The notes beneath the pieces were generated by a model that searched no databases, was not told where the DNA came from, and saw only the letters and a program-made list of their open reading frames with translations. A stretch of 64,000 bases of DNA. Source: Moritella viscosa (lineage in GTDB: Bacteria; Pseudomonadota; Gammaproteobacteria; Enterobacterales; Moritellaceae). This document shows positions 43,757-52,637 of the stretch, piece by piece. A program made the position numbers and the translations under genes. The stretch lies in contig LN554852.1 of the NCBI GenBank assembly GCA_000953735.1, positions 3,669,846 to 3,733,845 on the forward strand, in the 5' to 3' direction. Position 1 is the stretch's first letter. Each line of letters starts with the position of its first letter.

Positions 43757-44614
43757 TTATACAGATACCTGCATCGTTCCGATTTTATTCGCGACACCAC
43801 CGACTTGAACGCTGGCTATTTTTCCCCCCTGAAAGCCAACAGATGCGGTAATCACTGAAGCACAGTTCATTGATCTACCTTGTTCAAAAATATAGTCATT
43901 GGCTAAAGAAAGGTGCTCAGCCAAATAACAAGCTAACGCGCCACTTGCACTGCCAGTAGCCGACTCCTCTGGAATACCGAACAATGGCGCAAAATTACGA
44001 CAGCTAGCTGTAAATGGGCTTTCTGATGTACAAAGTTCAAAAATATGAAAACCAACAATATCGTGTTTCTGACAAAAATCAGTAATCGCTAAATCATTGG
44101 ATTTAATTAAATCTAACTGCCCAGTAGGTACTGGAATAATAAGGTCTGCTAGACCTGTTGATATCACTTCAATGGGTAATTTAGTACTTGCTAATACTTC
44201 GCTATCAATACCAATGACAGTTGAAATTTCCTGATAGCTAAATCCACCTGACTTTACAGGTAACTGTAGATTCATGATCACCTGACCATCGGTATTTATG
44301 GCTACAGGCAAGATCCCAGCTTTAGTACGCTGCACATAATCGTTAGCAGTAAGTATTTCCATTTGATGCATAATAGAAAATGTTGCTAATGTTGCATGAC
44401 CACAAAAATCAACTTCATTAGTGGTGGTAAAAAAAGACACCTCAAAATCAACTTCATCATCATTCGACACAAAAGCCGTTTCAGAATAGCCAACCGCTTG
44501 CGCTACATTTAGCTTTTGTGCATCTGATAGCTTATCGGCATTAAGCACCACTCCAGCAGGGTTTCCACCTTTACCATTCGCGGTAAAAGAATTAACCAAT
44601 AAAACCTCTATATC
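43757..44614 (-). CDS. PhzF family isomerase
   Basis: From the ATG at 44614, which has an excellent AAAGGAGG site, the protein has 285 residues. It has the PhzF pattern: VNSFTANGKGGNPAGVVLNA, GYSETAFVS, TTNEVDFCGHATLATFSIM, FAPLFGIPEESATGSASGAL. The Glu in SETAFV corresponds to the region of the catalytic Glu in this fold. PhzF relatives isomerise or epimerise small metabolites; the substrate is unknown. An upstream in-frame start at 44647 lacks a ribosome site. It sits between the ABM protein and the LysE exporter, suggesting a small metabolite-modification/export operon. Confidence 0.88.
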   Translation of the reverse strand, partial: DIEVLLVNSFTANGKGGNPAGVVLNADKLSDAQKLNVAQAVGYSETAFVSNDDEVDFEVSFFTTTNEVDFCGHATLATFSIMHQMEILTANDYVQRTKAGILPVAINTDGQVIMNLQLPVKSGGFSYQEISTVIGIDSEVLASTKLPIEVISTGLADLIIPVPTGQLDLIKSNDLAITDFCQKHDIVGFHIFELCTSESPFTASCRNFAPLFGIPEESATGSASGALACYLAEHLSLANDYIFEQGRSMNCASVITASVGFQGGKIASVQVGGVANKIGTMQVSV

Positions 44615-44666
44615 CATCAGAACCTCCTTTTCTGTATTAACTGACATATTTTTAATCGATTATAAC

Positions 44667-44942
44667 TTACTCAAATATCTCATAATGTCTCTCTACATTA
44701 GCGGCAGCCTTGCCCCATGCTGAGTTTTTAACCCTGACTTGGTGCTGTTCAAACGCAGCCTTATTAATGAATTCTTCATACACATCAAAACGGTTAAGGT
44801 TAATTTCAGATTTAGTGACGTTAAACATCAAACATCCTGGTTCATTACGCGTTAACTCTTTATGACTTATTAGCGCTTTCTTAATCGCAGATAAATCAGC
44901 CGTTGGGACTATGATAAACCCTTTTAGAATTACTTTATTCAT
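44667..44942 (-). CDS. Antibiotic biosynthesis monooxygenase (ABM) domain protein
   Basis: The 91-residue protein (KGFIIVPTADLSAIKKALIS, ELTRNEPGCLMFNVTKSEIN, NRFDVYEEFINKAAFEQHQV) is a classic ferredoxin-like ABM/YgiN fold with the conserved EPGC and the YExFxxxAAFxxH motif. Relatives act as cofactor-free monooxygenases or quinol oxidases. It is 52 bp upstream of the PhzF-like gene on the same strand. Confidence 0.88.
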   Translation of the reverse strand: MNKVILKGFIIVPTADLSAIKKALISHKELTRNEPGCLMFNVTKSEINLNRFDVYEEFINKAAFEQHQVRVKNSAWGKAAANVERHYEIFE

Positions 44943-45051
44943 CCATATCTCCGTGCTTATTTAAAAGTGAAACAACCTACACTTTAAAATATAACGTAAA
45001 ACCTTTTACTCAAATTATAATGTACGATATTTGCGATCTTGCCAAAATAAA

Positions 45052-45081
45052 AACGGCTTCAAACATACATTTGAGGCCGTT
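45052..45081 (-). terminator. Rho-independent terminator of the BCCT gene
   Basis: On the minus strand AACGGCCTCAAA pairs with TTTGAAGCCGTT (one mismatch) and is followed by TTTTATTTT. It lies 51 bp after the transporter stop at 45132. Confidence 0.8.
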
Positions 45082-45131
45082 GACTTTTATTGCATTAATG
45101 TTTTTAAAATTTAAATCTTAAAACCACACCA

Positions 45132-46730
45132 TTATTTGTATAAATGACGTTCTGAGTTCAGGCCTTTAATTAGGCTGACACACATAACGAGTAGTACAAA
45201 AGTAAATGGTAGTGCCGTAGTCACAACTCCTGCTTGCAGCGCTTGTAATACTTCCGTACCACCCACCCATAGCATAACACCCGCAATTGTACCTTCTACA
45301 GTCGCCCAAAAAATGCGTTGTGGCACTGGCGCATCAATCTTACCACCCGATGTGATACTATCGATCACTAACGAACCAGAGTCTGATGACGTGATAAAGA
45401 AGATCAATACCAAGATGATAGATAATACAGATAGTACATCGCCAAACGGCAGTGCATCGTATACATGAAATAAAGACAGTGAAATATCAGTTAAACCATT
45501 GGTACCCAATTCACCGACCTTATTAACAACTTGATCGATAGCAATACCACCGAATGTAGCCATCCACACAAGTGTTACTAACGTTGGAATAAAGATCACA
45601 GCGCAAAGAAACTCACGTACTGTACGGCCTTTAGAAATACGCGCAATGAACATACCTACGAATGGTGACCATGAAATCCACCATGCCCAATAGAATACAG
45701 TCCAACCGTGCATCCACGTCGTATCGTCACGACCATGTGGGTTACTTAAACTAACAAAGTTTTGTGCATAAGCAATAAAGGTTTCAGGGATTGACGACGT
45801 TATCACATCAAAACCAATGATCATGACAAAAATAAGTAATGCGAACGCAAAAAGCATATTGATATTACTCAATACTTTAACGCCACCGTCAATACCACGC
45901 ATGACCGAAAAAATCGCAATTAAGGTTACAAAGGCAATCACAATCAATTGTAAGCCAATACCGCCATCAAAACCAAATACATGGTTGATACCACTCGCCG
46001 CTTGTTGAGCGCCCAGGCCAAGCGATGTCACTAGACCAAATAACGTCGCCAATACAGCCATGATATCAACAATGTGTCCAGCCCAACCCCACGCTCTGTC
46101 ACCAATTATCGGATAGAATACCGAACGAATTGATAGCGGAAGTCCTTTGTTATAAGCAAAGAAAGCCAGCGATAATGCTACAATACCGTAAATAGCCCAG
46201 CCATGGATACCCCAGTTATAAATCGTTGCGGCAAGTGCTAACGATTTTGCTTCTGGCGTTAATGGCTCAACATTAAATGGTGTTCCCCACCAGTTAGTAA
46301 AGTAAGCAGTTGGTTCTGCAACCCCCCAAAACAACAGACCAATCCCCATTCCGGCGGCAAATAACATTGCCATCCAAGAAATAGTTGAATGCTCTGCTTT
46401 TGCTCCGACACCACCAATACGGATCTTACCAAGCGGTGATAAGATCAATACCATAGTGAAAAATACAAAGAAGTTAGTAGACCACATAAAAAACACATCA
46501 AAATCTGCCATGATGCTATTTCTAACACTGTTTAATGTTTCTTTAGCGGTAGTTGGGTCTACGAGGAGGAGTGCAGCAAGGAAGAAAAAAATAAGACCGG
46601 CACTAATGCCGAATACGGGGTTATGTATATCGAACCCCCACTTTTGAACGTTATCTTGACCGACTTGGTAGTCAGTGGTTTCAATACTGTATTTGTTGAA
46701 CGTACTATTTCTGTTTAACGAACTATCCAT
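45132..46730 (-). CDS. BCCT family betaine/carnitine/choline transporter
   Basis: At 532 residues with about 12 membrane segments, it carries the family signatures: GFDIHNPVFGISAGLIFFFL at the start, AAGMGIGLLFWGVAEPTAYF, and the Trp-rich GWTVFYWAWWISWSPFVGMF, ARISKGRTVREFL. These Trp residues form the substrate box. It probably imports compatible solutes such as glycine betaine, consistent with a marine host. The C-terminus is short (SLIKGLNSERHLYK), so an osmosensing tail like that of BetP is missing. It is monocistronic. Confidence 0.93.
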   Translation of the reverse strand: MDSSLNRNSTFNKYSIETTDYQVGQDNVQKWGFDIHNPVFGISAGLIFFFLAALLLVDPTTAKETLNSVRNSIMADFDVFFMWSTNFFVFFTMVLILSPLGKIRIGGVGAKAEHSTISWMAMLFAAGMGIGLLFWGVAEPTAYFTNWWGTPFNVEPLTPEAKSLALAATIYNWGIHGWAIYGIVALSLAFFAYNKGLPLSIRSVFYPIIGDRAWGWAGHIVDIMAVLATLFGLVTSLGLGAQQAASGINHVFGFDGGIGLQLIVIAFVTLIAIFSVMRGIDGGVKVLSNINMLFAFALLIFVMIIGFDVITSSIPETFIAYAQNFVSLSNPHGRDDTTWMHGWTVFYWAWWISWSPFVGMFIARISKGRTVREFLCAVIFIPTLVTLVWMATFGGIAIDQVVNKVGELGTNGLTDISLSLFHVYDALPFGDVLSVLSIILVLIFFITSSDSGSLVIDSITSGGKIDAPVPQRIFWATVEGTIAGVMLWVGGTEVLQALQAGVVTTALPFTFVLLVMCVSLIKGLNSERHLYK

Positions 46731-46997
46731 AAATTATGCTTGAGCATATCTCCTGCAATACTTTTTGATCGAAAAGTAAAAACGAAAGGTTCATCAGCTA
46801 TAACCATGATGATACCAGTGATAAAACACCTATCAGAGTAGCAAAAATACCATGAAAACTCAAATAAACTCTATTTACAGAGCTTTCAACATGATAATCA
46901 AGTGAAAACCATATAAATATAACATTCCAATTAGTAAGGTTACTACTAGGTCTGTAAAATCTTTTATAATCACTTATCGCCTATACCAATGAAGTGA

Positions 46998-48149
46998 TTA
47001 AACCTTGACGTCATCATCGAGTAAGATAGCTTGTACAACGGCAGCTAAATCACCGCGTATTCCTTCACCATTGTCATTAAATACCGTTGCAATACGTTTA
47101 ATATAATCAGGTGATGGATTTGATGACACCAAGCGCTGGATCAGCTGACGGCTAATAAAAGGCCCGACATTGGGATGATTAAATAATATATCGAGACTGA
47201 CAAACAATTCCTTATCTGCTTTCATTCCCGCAGTGATACTCTGACCAAATAATACTTTCTCGTTGTAGTCATGCTGTTTAGGCGACAACGCCATAAAGGT
47301 GTCATAACGCCCACGACGACGATGACCATAGCGTTTATTTTCGACTAAATCCCAACCTGTAAATACCCGAGCTAAATTTTCAACATCAGCTTGTTGATAG
47401 CTATCGACTTTATTTCCATTGCCATCTAAAACAGCTTGTCCACTGATATCTAATTGATGCAAGCCAATACTAAATAACTGCATCACTTCACGGGCATAGT
47501 TTTCGTCTGGGAACGTATTTTCATTCAGATTAGCTTTACGATTACCTTGCATCGACAGGTAAATCCCCATCGCGGGAGACAAGGTGATATCTTGTAATAA
47601 ATCACGATAATTACCAAAGCTATGCTTCACAAAAAGATCGTAATACCAAGCTAAACCATCACCGTATTTAGCCAATGTAGATTCTTGGCTCGATACAACA
47701 AAGATCTGCGACAAAGCAAATGCCACACGCTGACGTAATTGATCTTTCGCCGTTGATGCATGTTCTAGCCAAACTGATTCTTGCGCTTTTAAACAAACAC
47801 GATATTTTTCCTGTTTAGTATTGCTCACGCTATTAGCGTTTAAATTACGCTTATTGTCTGCTGAATTAAATTGTGACGTAACAACGCGCTGACAATATTG
47901 TGCCGTTAACGGATAATGCCAACTGGGTGCCAATTGCATCTGCGCAGTAATCCATTGTTGGCGTGTGATTTTTTGAGCACTTAGTAATGTTTCAGGTGTA
48001 GGCCAAAAACTAGCTTGATACAATAATTTTTCCGCCGTATTGCCATTTTCCGTAGCAATTTCCGTATTAGAGCTGGCAATCGCAGGCGCTGAATTTAAAC
48101 AAGCAAGCAGAGCACAACTGATACCGTTTATAAATAAAGACTGACTCAT
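46998..48149 (-). pseudogene. DUF1800 family secreted protein, truncated at the 3' end
   Basis: From the second Met (48149) the protein has a signal peptide (SLFINGISCALLACLNSAPA) and most of a DUF1800 domain: QQWITAQMQLAPSWHYPLTA, LRQRVAFALSQIFVVSSQES, DENYAREVMQLFSIGLHQLD, RVFTGWDLV, HPNVGPFISRQLIQRLVSSN. It stops after AAVVQAILLDDDVKV. Complete relatives continue with a GKLREP-type block and about 100-200 more residues, often followed by a DUF1501 gene. Neither is found in the 267 bp before the BCCT gene, so the end seems deleted. Function in the family is unclear. Confidence 0.7.
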
Positions 48150-48325
48150 CCTAGAACACATCCTTGATACCGGTAACCATCAATATATGCTGTTTTTGTT
48201 TTGACGACAGTGATCAAGCTCTCACTCATAGACAGATACACTAGACTTGATTATGGTAACTTTATCCCCCATATGTCTTTCATATACCGAATTTATATCG
48301 ATACGCAATTTGATGGAGCTAATCA

Positions 48326-49177
48326 GTGCAGAATTATATCCTTGACCTTACCAGTGAAAATTTTCAAGAGATCTTACTACAAGGCAAATACTCGCAACCA
48401 ATCGTCATTGATTTCTGGTCTGAACGTGCGCCAGAAAACCAAGTAAGTGCCCGCCTATTAAATATCGCTCAAAGCTTAAATGGCCAAATAATTTTGGCTC
48501 GATTAAATTGCGACCGTCATCCAGAATTAGTTCAGCAGTTTGGCATTAAAAGCCTACCAACCATTGCCATCTTTAAGGATGGTAAACCCGTTGATAGCTT
48601 TGTCGGAGAGCAAGAAGAAGCGGCTATCCGTGAAATCATTAGCCGCCATTTACCAAAGCAAGAAGAGGTATTATTGCAGCAAGCACAGATGTTGTTAATG
48701 GACAGCAAATTTACAGAAGCTGTGCCACTAATGGGCCAAGCTTACGAACTGGCACCGGATAATACCGATATCAAAATTGCTTATGCACAAGCACTACTTG
48801 GTTCGCATCAAGTTGAAGCCACTGAAGCATTACTTGATACATTTGCTGAAAATGAACAACAAAGTAATCAATATCAAACGCTACGTTCACATTTAGATAC
48901 AGCTAAAAAATCAGCAGAAACACCGGAAATCATCGCATTAACAGCTGCGTATGAAGCAAACCCAGATGATTTACAAATTGCTTATGATCTAGCACTGCAA
49001 CTGCAAATTGCCAACAAACATAACGATGCAATGGTATTGTTATTTAAGATTTTAAGCACGGAATATGATTTCTTAGAGGGTCGTGCAAGAAAAGTTTATT
49101 TAGAATTATTATCGGTAATACCTGATGCTGTACTCGTGGCTGACTACCGCCGTAAACTGTATAGCTTGATGTATTGA
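48326..49177 (+). CDS. cnoX: CnoX (YbbN) thioredoxin-TPR co-chaperone
   Basis: The 283-residue protein has an N-terminal thioredoxin fold (VIDFWSERAPENQVSARLLN, LNCDRHPELVQQFGIKSLPT, IFKDGKPVDSFVGEQEEAAI) and C-terminal TPR-like repeats (EAVPLMGQAYELAPDNTDIK, YEANPDDLQIAYDLALQLQI). It ends VADYRRKLYSLMY as E. coli CnoX does. CnoX holds oxidised or chlorinated clients for GroEL/DnaK. The E. coli active-site segment SERSQHC is SERAPEN here, so no Cys remains for mixed disulfides. It has its own terminator. Confidence 0.9.
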   Translation: MQNYILDLTSENFQEILLQGKYSQPIVIDFWSERAPENQVSARLLNIAQSLNGQIILARLNCDRHPELVQQFGIKSLPTIAIFKDGKPVDSFVGEQEEAAIREIISRHLPKQEEVLLQQAQMLLMDSKFTEAVPLMGQAYELAPDNTDIKIAYAQALLGSHQVEATEALLDTFAENEQQSNQYQTLRSHLDTAKKSAETPEIIALTAAYEANPDDLQIAYDLALQLQIANKHNDAMVLLFKILSTEYDFLEGRARKVYLELLSVIPDAVLVADYRRKLYSLMY

Positions 49178-49190
49178 TAGTTAAATCATA

Positions 49191-49220
49191 AACCCTGATG
49201 CGCCAAGCTCAGGGTTTTAT
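49191..49220 (+). terminator. Rho-independent terminator after cnoX
   Basis: AACCCTGA (49191-49198) pairs with TCAGGGTT (49209-49216) around a 10-nt loop, followed by TTATTGTTC. It lies 14 bp after the cnoX stop. Confidence 0.82.
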
Positions 49221-49973
49221 TGTTCTTTATAGCTCTCCCCTAAGGCTCACTAACATCAATCGATTCAAGTGAATCAAGATCGAATTTTCGGCTGTATGTT
49301 TATAGGTGCGAGAACATTACTGGCAGCTATCAGTAAAAATTAATGTTCGCTTTTAATCAATCCAAAACTGTCGTTTTAAATATTAATTAGAAGGCAGTTT
49401 AGTTTTTTTTCGACTCAAATGTGACATCAAAACACCGCTTAAGATGAATTTCTAAAAATATACATGTGCTTCACATCTCAATATTGACCGTTAACGAAAA
49501 GCTATTTGACAAAGTATTCCTCTTCAGAAAAACCTCTTAATTCTGTCTTCAAATTTTCAACAACAAAACATTGCCCTGCATTATAGTGAATATGTCGATT
49601 ACAAAACTTTTCAATTTAACCACATAATTATTATGGTTCCTTAAACCAACGCAGCATTTTATTCCACAAAAACTAATTTTTTAATTTCATGACCCTATGT
49701 AAGTAAATTACTTAAGAATAAAAATCGTTAACAGCTCTATTTATACAAAAAACTTATATATATAATTTACAGCAAGTCTCTAAAAATGTAGGTTTTTCGT
49801 TAACACATAGTTACTAGTAACCCACATTTTAGTTTTAATGAATATGAAAACATAGCGATTTCATGACAAACACTGGCGTTACTAATAGTTACAAAGTGGT
49901 ATGATTTCAAGTATTTTGAAGTTAAACAAGATGGATAATACGATTTTTATGATACTATTAAAAATAGTAGATA
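49221..49973. other. Long AT-rich non-coding region upstream of icd
   Basis: About 750 bp with no supported gene on either strand. It ends with a palindrome TACTATT-AAA-AATAGTA (49953-49969), which may be an operator next to the leader that follows. Homopolymeric T/A stretches could act as curved or UP-element DNA. No promoter could be placed with confidence. Confidence 0.5.
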
Positions 49974-50085
49974 CGGAACATCTGCTAGGATAACAGCTGT
50001 TGCGATTTCTGCAACCTAGCTATAACAATTTTCAATCCCTCTAGAATCTGCTCTTATTTAAAAGACGCTAGCAGACGATGTTCCG
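49974..50085 (+). promoter_or_regulatory. Structured leader of icd (long inverted repeat)
   Basis: CGGAACATCTGCTAG (49974-49988) is complementary to CTAGCAGACGATGTTCCG (50068-50085), a 15-bp pairing with a 3-nt bulge. It encloses about 80 nt, which contain a smaller hairpin GTTGC-GCAAC (49999-50015). It ends 43 nt before the icd start and looks like a 5' UTR structure. Whether it is a regulatory RNA or a small inverted-repeat element is unresolved. Confidence 0.5.
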
Positions 50086-50128
50086 AACTGTAACAGGGGG
50101 ACAATACGCTAGTAATCCAGGGAATAAT

Positions 50129-52366
50129 ATGTCTGACAAAAATTCAACGATTATCTATACATTAACGGACGAAGCGCCGTTATTAGCAACCTATTCACTT
50201 CTACCTATTATCGAAACATTCACGTCAACAGCGGGAATTGATATCGTTAAAAGTGATATATCTGTTGCAGCCAGAATTCTGGCCGAATTTCCAGATTATT
50301 TAACTGAAGAACAAAAATTATCTGACAACCTCAGTGAATTAGGCCGTCTGACACAAGATTCAAACACTAACATTATTAAACTGCCTAACATCAGTGCATC
50401 AGTACCACAGTTACAAGCAGCTATTAGTGAATTACAATCTCAAGGTTTCAACATTCCAAACCTGCCAGAAAATCCACAAACTGACGAAGAAAAATCACTT
50501 CTACAACGCTACTCGAAAGCACTTGGTAGTGCGGTAAACCCTGTACTTCGTGAAGGTAATTCAGATCGTCGCGCACCAAAAGCAGTTAAAAATTTCGCCC
50601 GTAAACACCCGCACTCAATGGCTAAATGGAGCCAAGCATCACAAACTCACGTTGCACATATGCGTGAAGGTGACTTTTACCACGGCGAAAAATCAATAAC
50701 GCTAGATCGTGCCCGCGATGTAAGAATGGAACTGCTTACAGATACTGGCGAAAGTATCGTACTGAAAGAAAAAATAGCATTACTTGATGGCGAAATTATA
50801 GATAGCATGTACATGAGTAAAACGGCGCTATGTGATTTCTACGAACAAGAAATGCAAGATGCTTACGAAACAGGCATGATGTTTTCTCTACACGTAAAAG
50901 CAACGATGATGAAGGTATCTCACCCGATTGTATTTGGTCACGCGGTAAGAATTTTCTACAAAGACGCGTTTGCAAAACACGATGAGTTATTTAAAAAGCT
51001 TGGCGTAAATGTAAATAATGGTTTATCTAACCTTTATGACAAAATTGCTGACTTACCAAGTTCACAACGTGAAGAAATTCGTCGTGATTTACACGCATGT
51101 CACGCTAATCGTCCAGAGTTAGCGATGGTTGATTCCGATAAAGGCATCTCTAATCTACACGCGCCAAACGATGTTATCGTTGATGCGTCTATGCCAGCGA
51201 TGATCCGTAGTGGCGGTAAAATGTGGGGTGCTGATGGTCGTCCAAAAGATACTAAAGCCGTTATCCCTGAATCAACGTTCGCCCGTATTTACCAAGAAAT
51301 AATCGCATTCTGTAAAACCAACGGCGCATTTGATCCAGTCACTATGGGTAGCGTACCAAATGTTGGTTTGATGGCACAAAAAGCCGAAGAATACGGTTCA
51401 CACGACAAAACGTTTGAAGCACCAGCAACAGGCGAAGCACGTATCGTGGATATCGAAACGGGTGAAGTACTGATGACCCAATACGTTGAAAAAGACGATA
51501 TCTGGCGTATGTGTCAAGTTAAAGATGCACCAATCCGCGACTGGGTTAAACTTGCAGTAGCTCGTGCACGTGATTCCGATACTCCCGTCGTATTCTGGCT
51601 TGATCGCTACCGTCCGCATGAAAATGAACTGATCACTAAGGTAAATGAATACCTTAAAGATCACGACACTGAAGGTTTAGACATTCAGATCATGTCACAA
51701 GTACGTGCGATGCGTTACACACTTGAGCGTGTTGTTCGTGGCCTAGATACAATTTCAGCTACAGGTAATATTTTACGTGATTACCTAACCGATCTATTCC
51801 CAATTATGGAACTAGGTACAAGTGCTAAAATGCTGTCTATTGTTCCGCTAATGGCGGGCGGTGGCTTGTTTGAAACAGGTGCAGGTGGTTCAGCACCAAA
51901 ACACGTACAACAGTTAGTAGAAGAAAACCATTTACGTTGGGATTCACTCGGTGAATTTCTTGCGTTAACCGTTTCTCTAGAAGCCGTAGCGAAGAAAACA
52001 GACAGCATTAAAGCTAAAGTACTTGCTTCAACGCTAGATCAAGCAACTGAAATGCTCCTCGACAACGGTAAGTCACCGTCTCGTCGAACAGGTGAGTTAG
52101 ATAACCGTGGCAGTCATTTCTATCTGTCTCTGTTCTGGGCTAAGTGCTTATCTGAACAGACCGAAGACACAGAACTCGCTGCACAATTTACGCCTTTAGC
52201 TGCAAGTCTTGCTGAAAATGAACAAAAAATTGTCGAAGAGCTAAATTCAGTTCAAGGCAAAGCTGTCAATATTGGTGGCTACTTCAACGCAGACCCAACT
52301 AAATTAGAAGCAATTATGCGCCCAAGTAAAACATTCAATGATTTACTGAGTACTGCGCTTAGCTAA
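50129..52366 (+). CDS. icd: Monomeric NADP-dependent isocitrate dehydrogenase (IDH-II type)
   Basis: From the ATG at 50129 (AGGGA site) the protein has 745 residues, the size of monomeric IDHs (about 740). It starts [20 protein letters not shown], with [20 protein letters not shown] (substrate loop), [40 protein letters not shown] and [20 protein letters not shown]. It oxidatively decarboxylates isocitrate to 2-oxoglutarate in the TCA cycle. Marine psychrophiles such as Colwellia carry cold-adapted forms of this enzyme. The in-frame start at 50078 lies inside the leader hairpin and is rejected. Confidence 0.95.
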   Translation: MSDKNSTIIYTLTDEAPLLATYSLLPIIETFTSTAGIDIVKSDISVAARILAEFPDYLTEEQKLSDNLSELGRLTQDSNTNIIKLPNISASVPQLQAAISELQSQGFNIPNLPENPQTDEEKSLLQRYSKALGSAVNPVLREGNSDRRAPKAVKNFARKHPHSMAKWSQASQTHVAHMREGDFYHGEKSITLDRARDVRMELLTDTGESIVLKEKIALLDGEIIDSMYMSKTALCDFYEQEMQDAYETGMMFSLHVKATMMKVSHPIVFGHAVRIFYKDAFAKHDELFKKLGVNVNNGLSNLYDKIADLPSSQREEIRRDLHACHANRPELAMVDSDKGISNLHAPNDVIVDASMPAMIRSGGKMWGADGRPKDTKAVIPESTFARIYQEIIAFCKTNGAFDPVTMGSVPNVGLMAQKAEEYGSHDKTFEAPATGEARIVDIETGEVLMTQYVEKDDIWRMCQVKDAPIRDWVKLAVARARDSDTPVVFWLDRYRPHENELITKVNEYLKDHDTEGLDIQIMSQVRAMRYTLERVVRGLDTISATGNILRDYLTDLFPIMELGTSAKMLSIVPLMAGGGLFETGAGGSAPKHVQQLVEENHLRWDSLGEFLALTVSLEAVAKKTDSIKAKVLASTLDQATEMLLDNGKSPSRRTGELDNRGSHFYLSLFWAKCLSEQTEDTELAAQFTPLAASLAENEQKIVEELNSVQGKAVNIGGYFNADPTKLEAIMRPSKTFNDLLSTALS

Positions 52367-52389
52367 GTAATAACCGTTACGTATATTCA

Positions 52390-52422
52390 GCCCGCAATAG
52401 ATTAATCTATTGCGGGCTTTTT
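52390..52422 (+). terminator. Rho-independent terminator of icd
   Basis: A perfect 28-nt palindrome (GCCCGCAATAGATT and its complement, 52390-52417) is followed by TTTTTAC. It lies 23 bp after the icd stop. Confidence 0.9.
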
Positions 52423-52637
52423 ACTTTTTATATTCTAAAGACACTAGCCACATTCAATTAATATATCGCAAATATATTCCTCCGATTCCTCATCATAATT
52501 TTGATGTCTCTTGTGACTAAAGCTTTCTTTTTAGAAATCGTGATTTAAAATAGTATATGAAAGGTGACTATGACGTAGGATCAAATGTTGCGATAAATAG
52601 GAAGCAAAGATCACGACAATTACGTCTAAAGGTATGC

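Noticed and set aside
48201-48446. 81-codon plus-strand frame overlapping cnoX
   Set aside because: It overlaps the well-supported cnoX start in another frame and has no family resemblance.
49974-50085. MITE (miniature inverted-repeat element) instead of an icd leader
   Set aside because: Only one copy is visible, no flanking direct repeat was seen, and the element sits exactly in the icd 5' region. It is left as an alternative, not called.
50078-50128. N-terminal extension of isocitrate dehydrogenase
   Set aside because: The extension lies within the leader's inverted repeat, and family members start at SDKNS-like residues.
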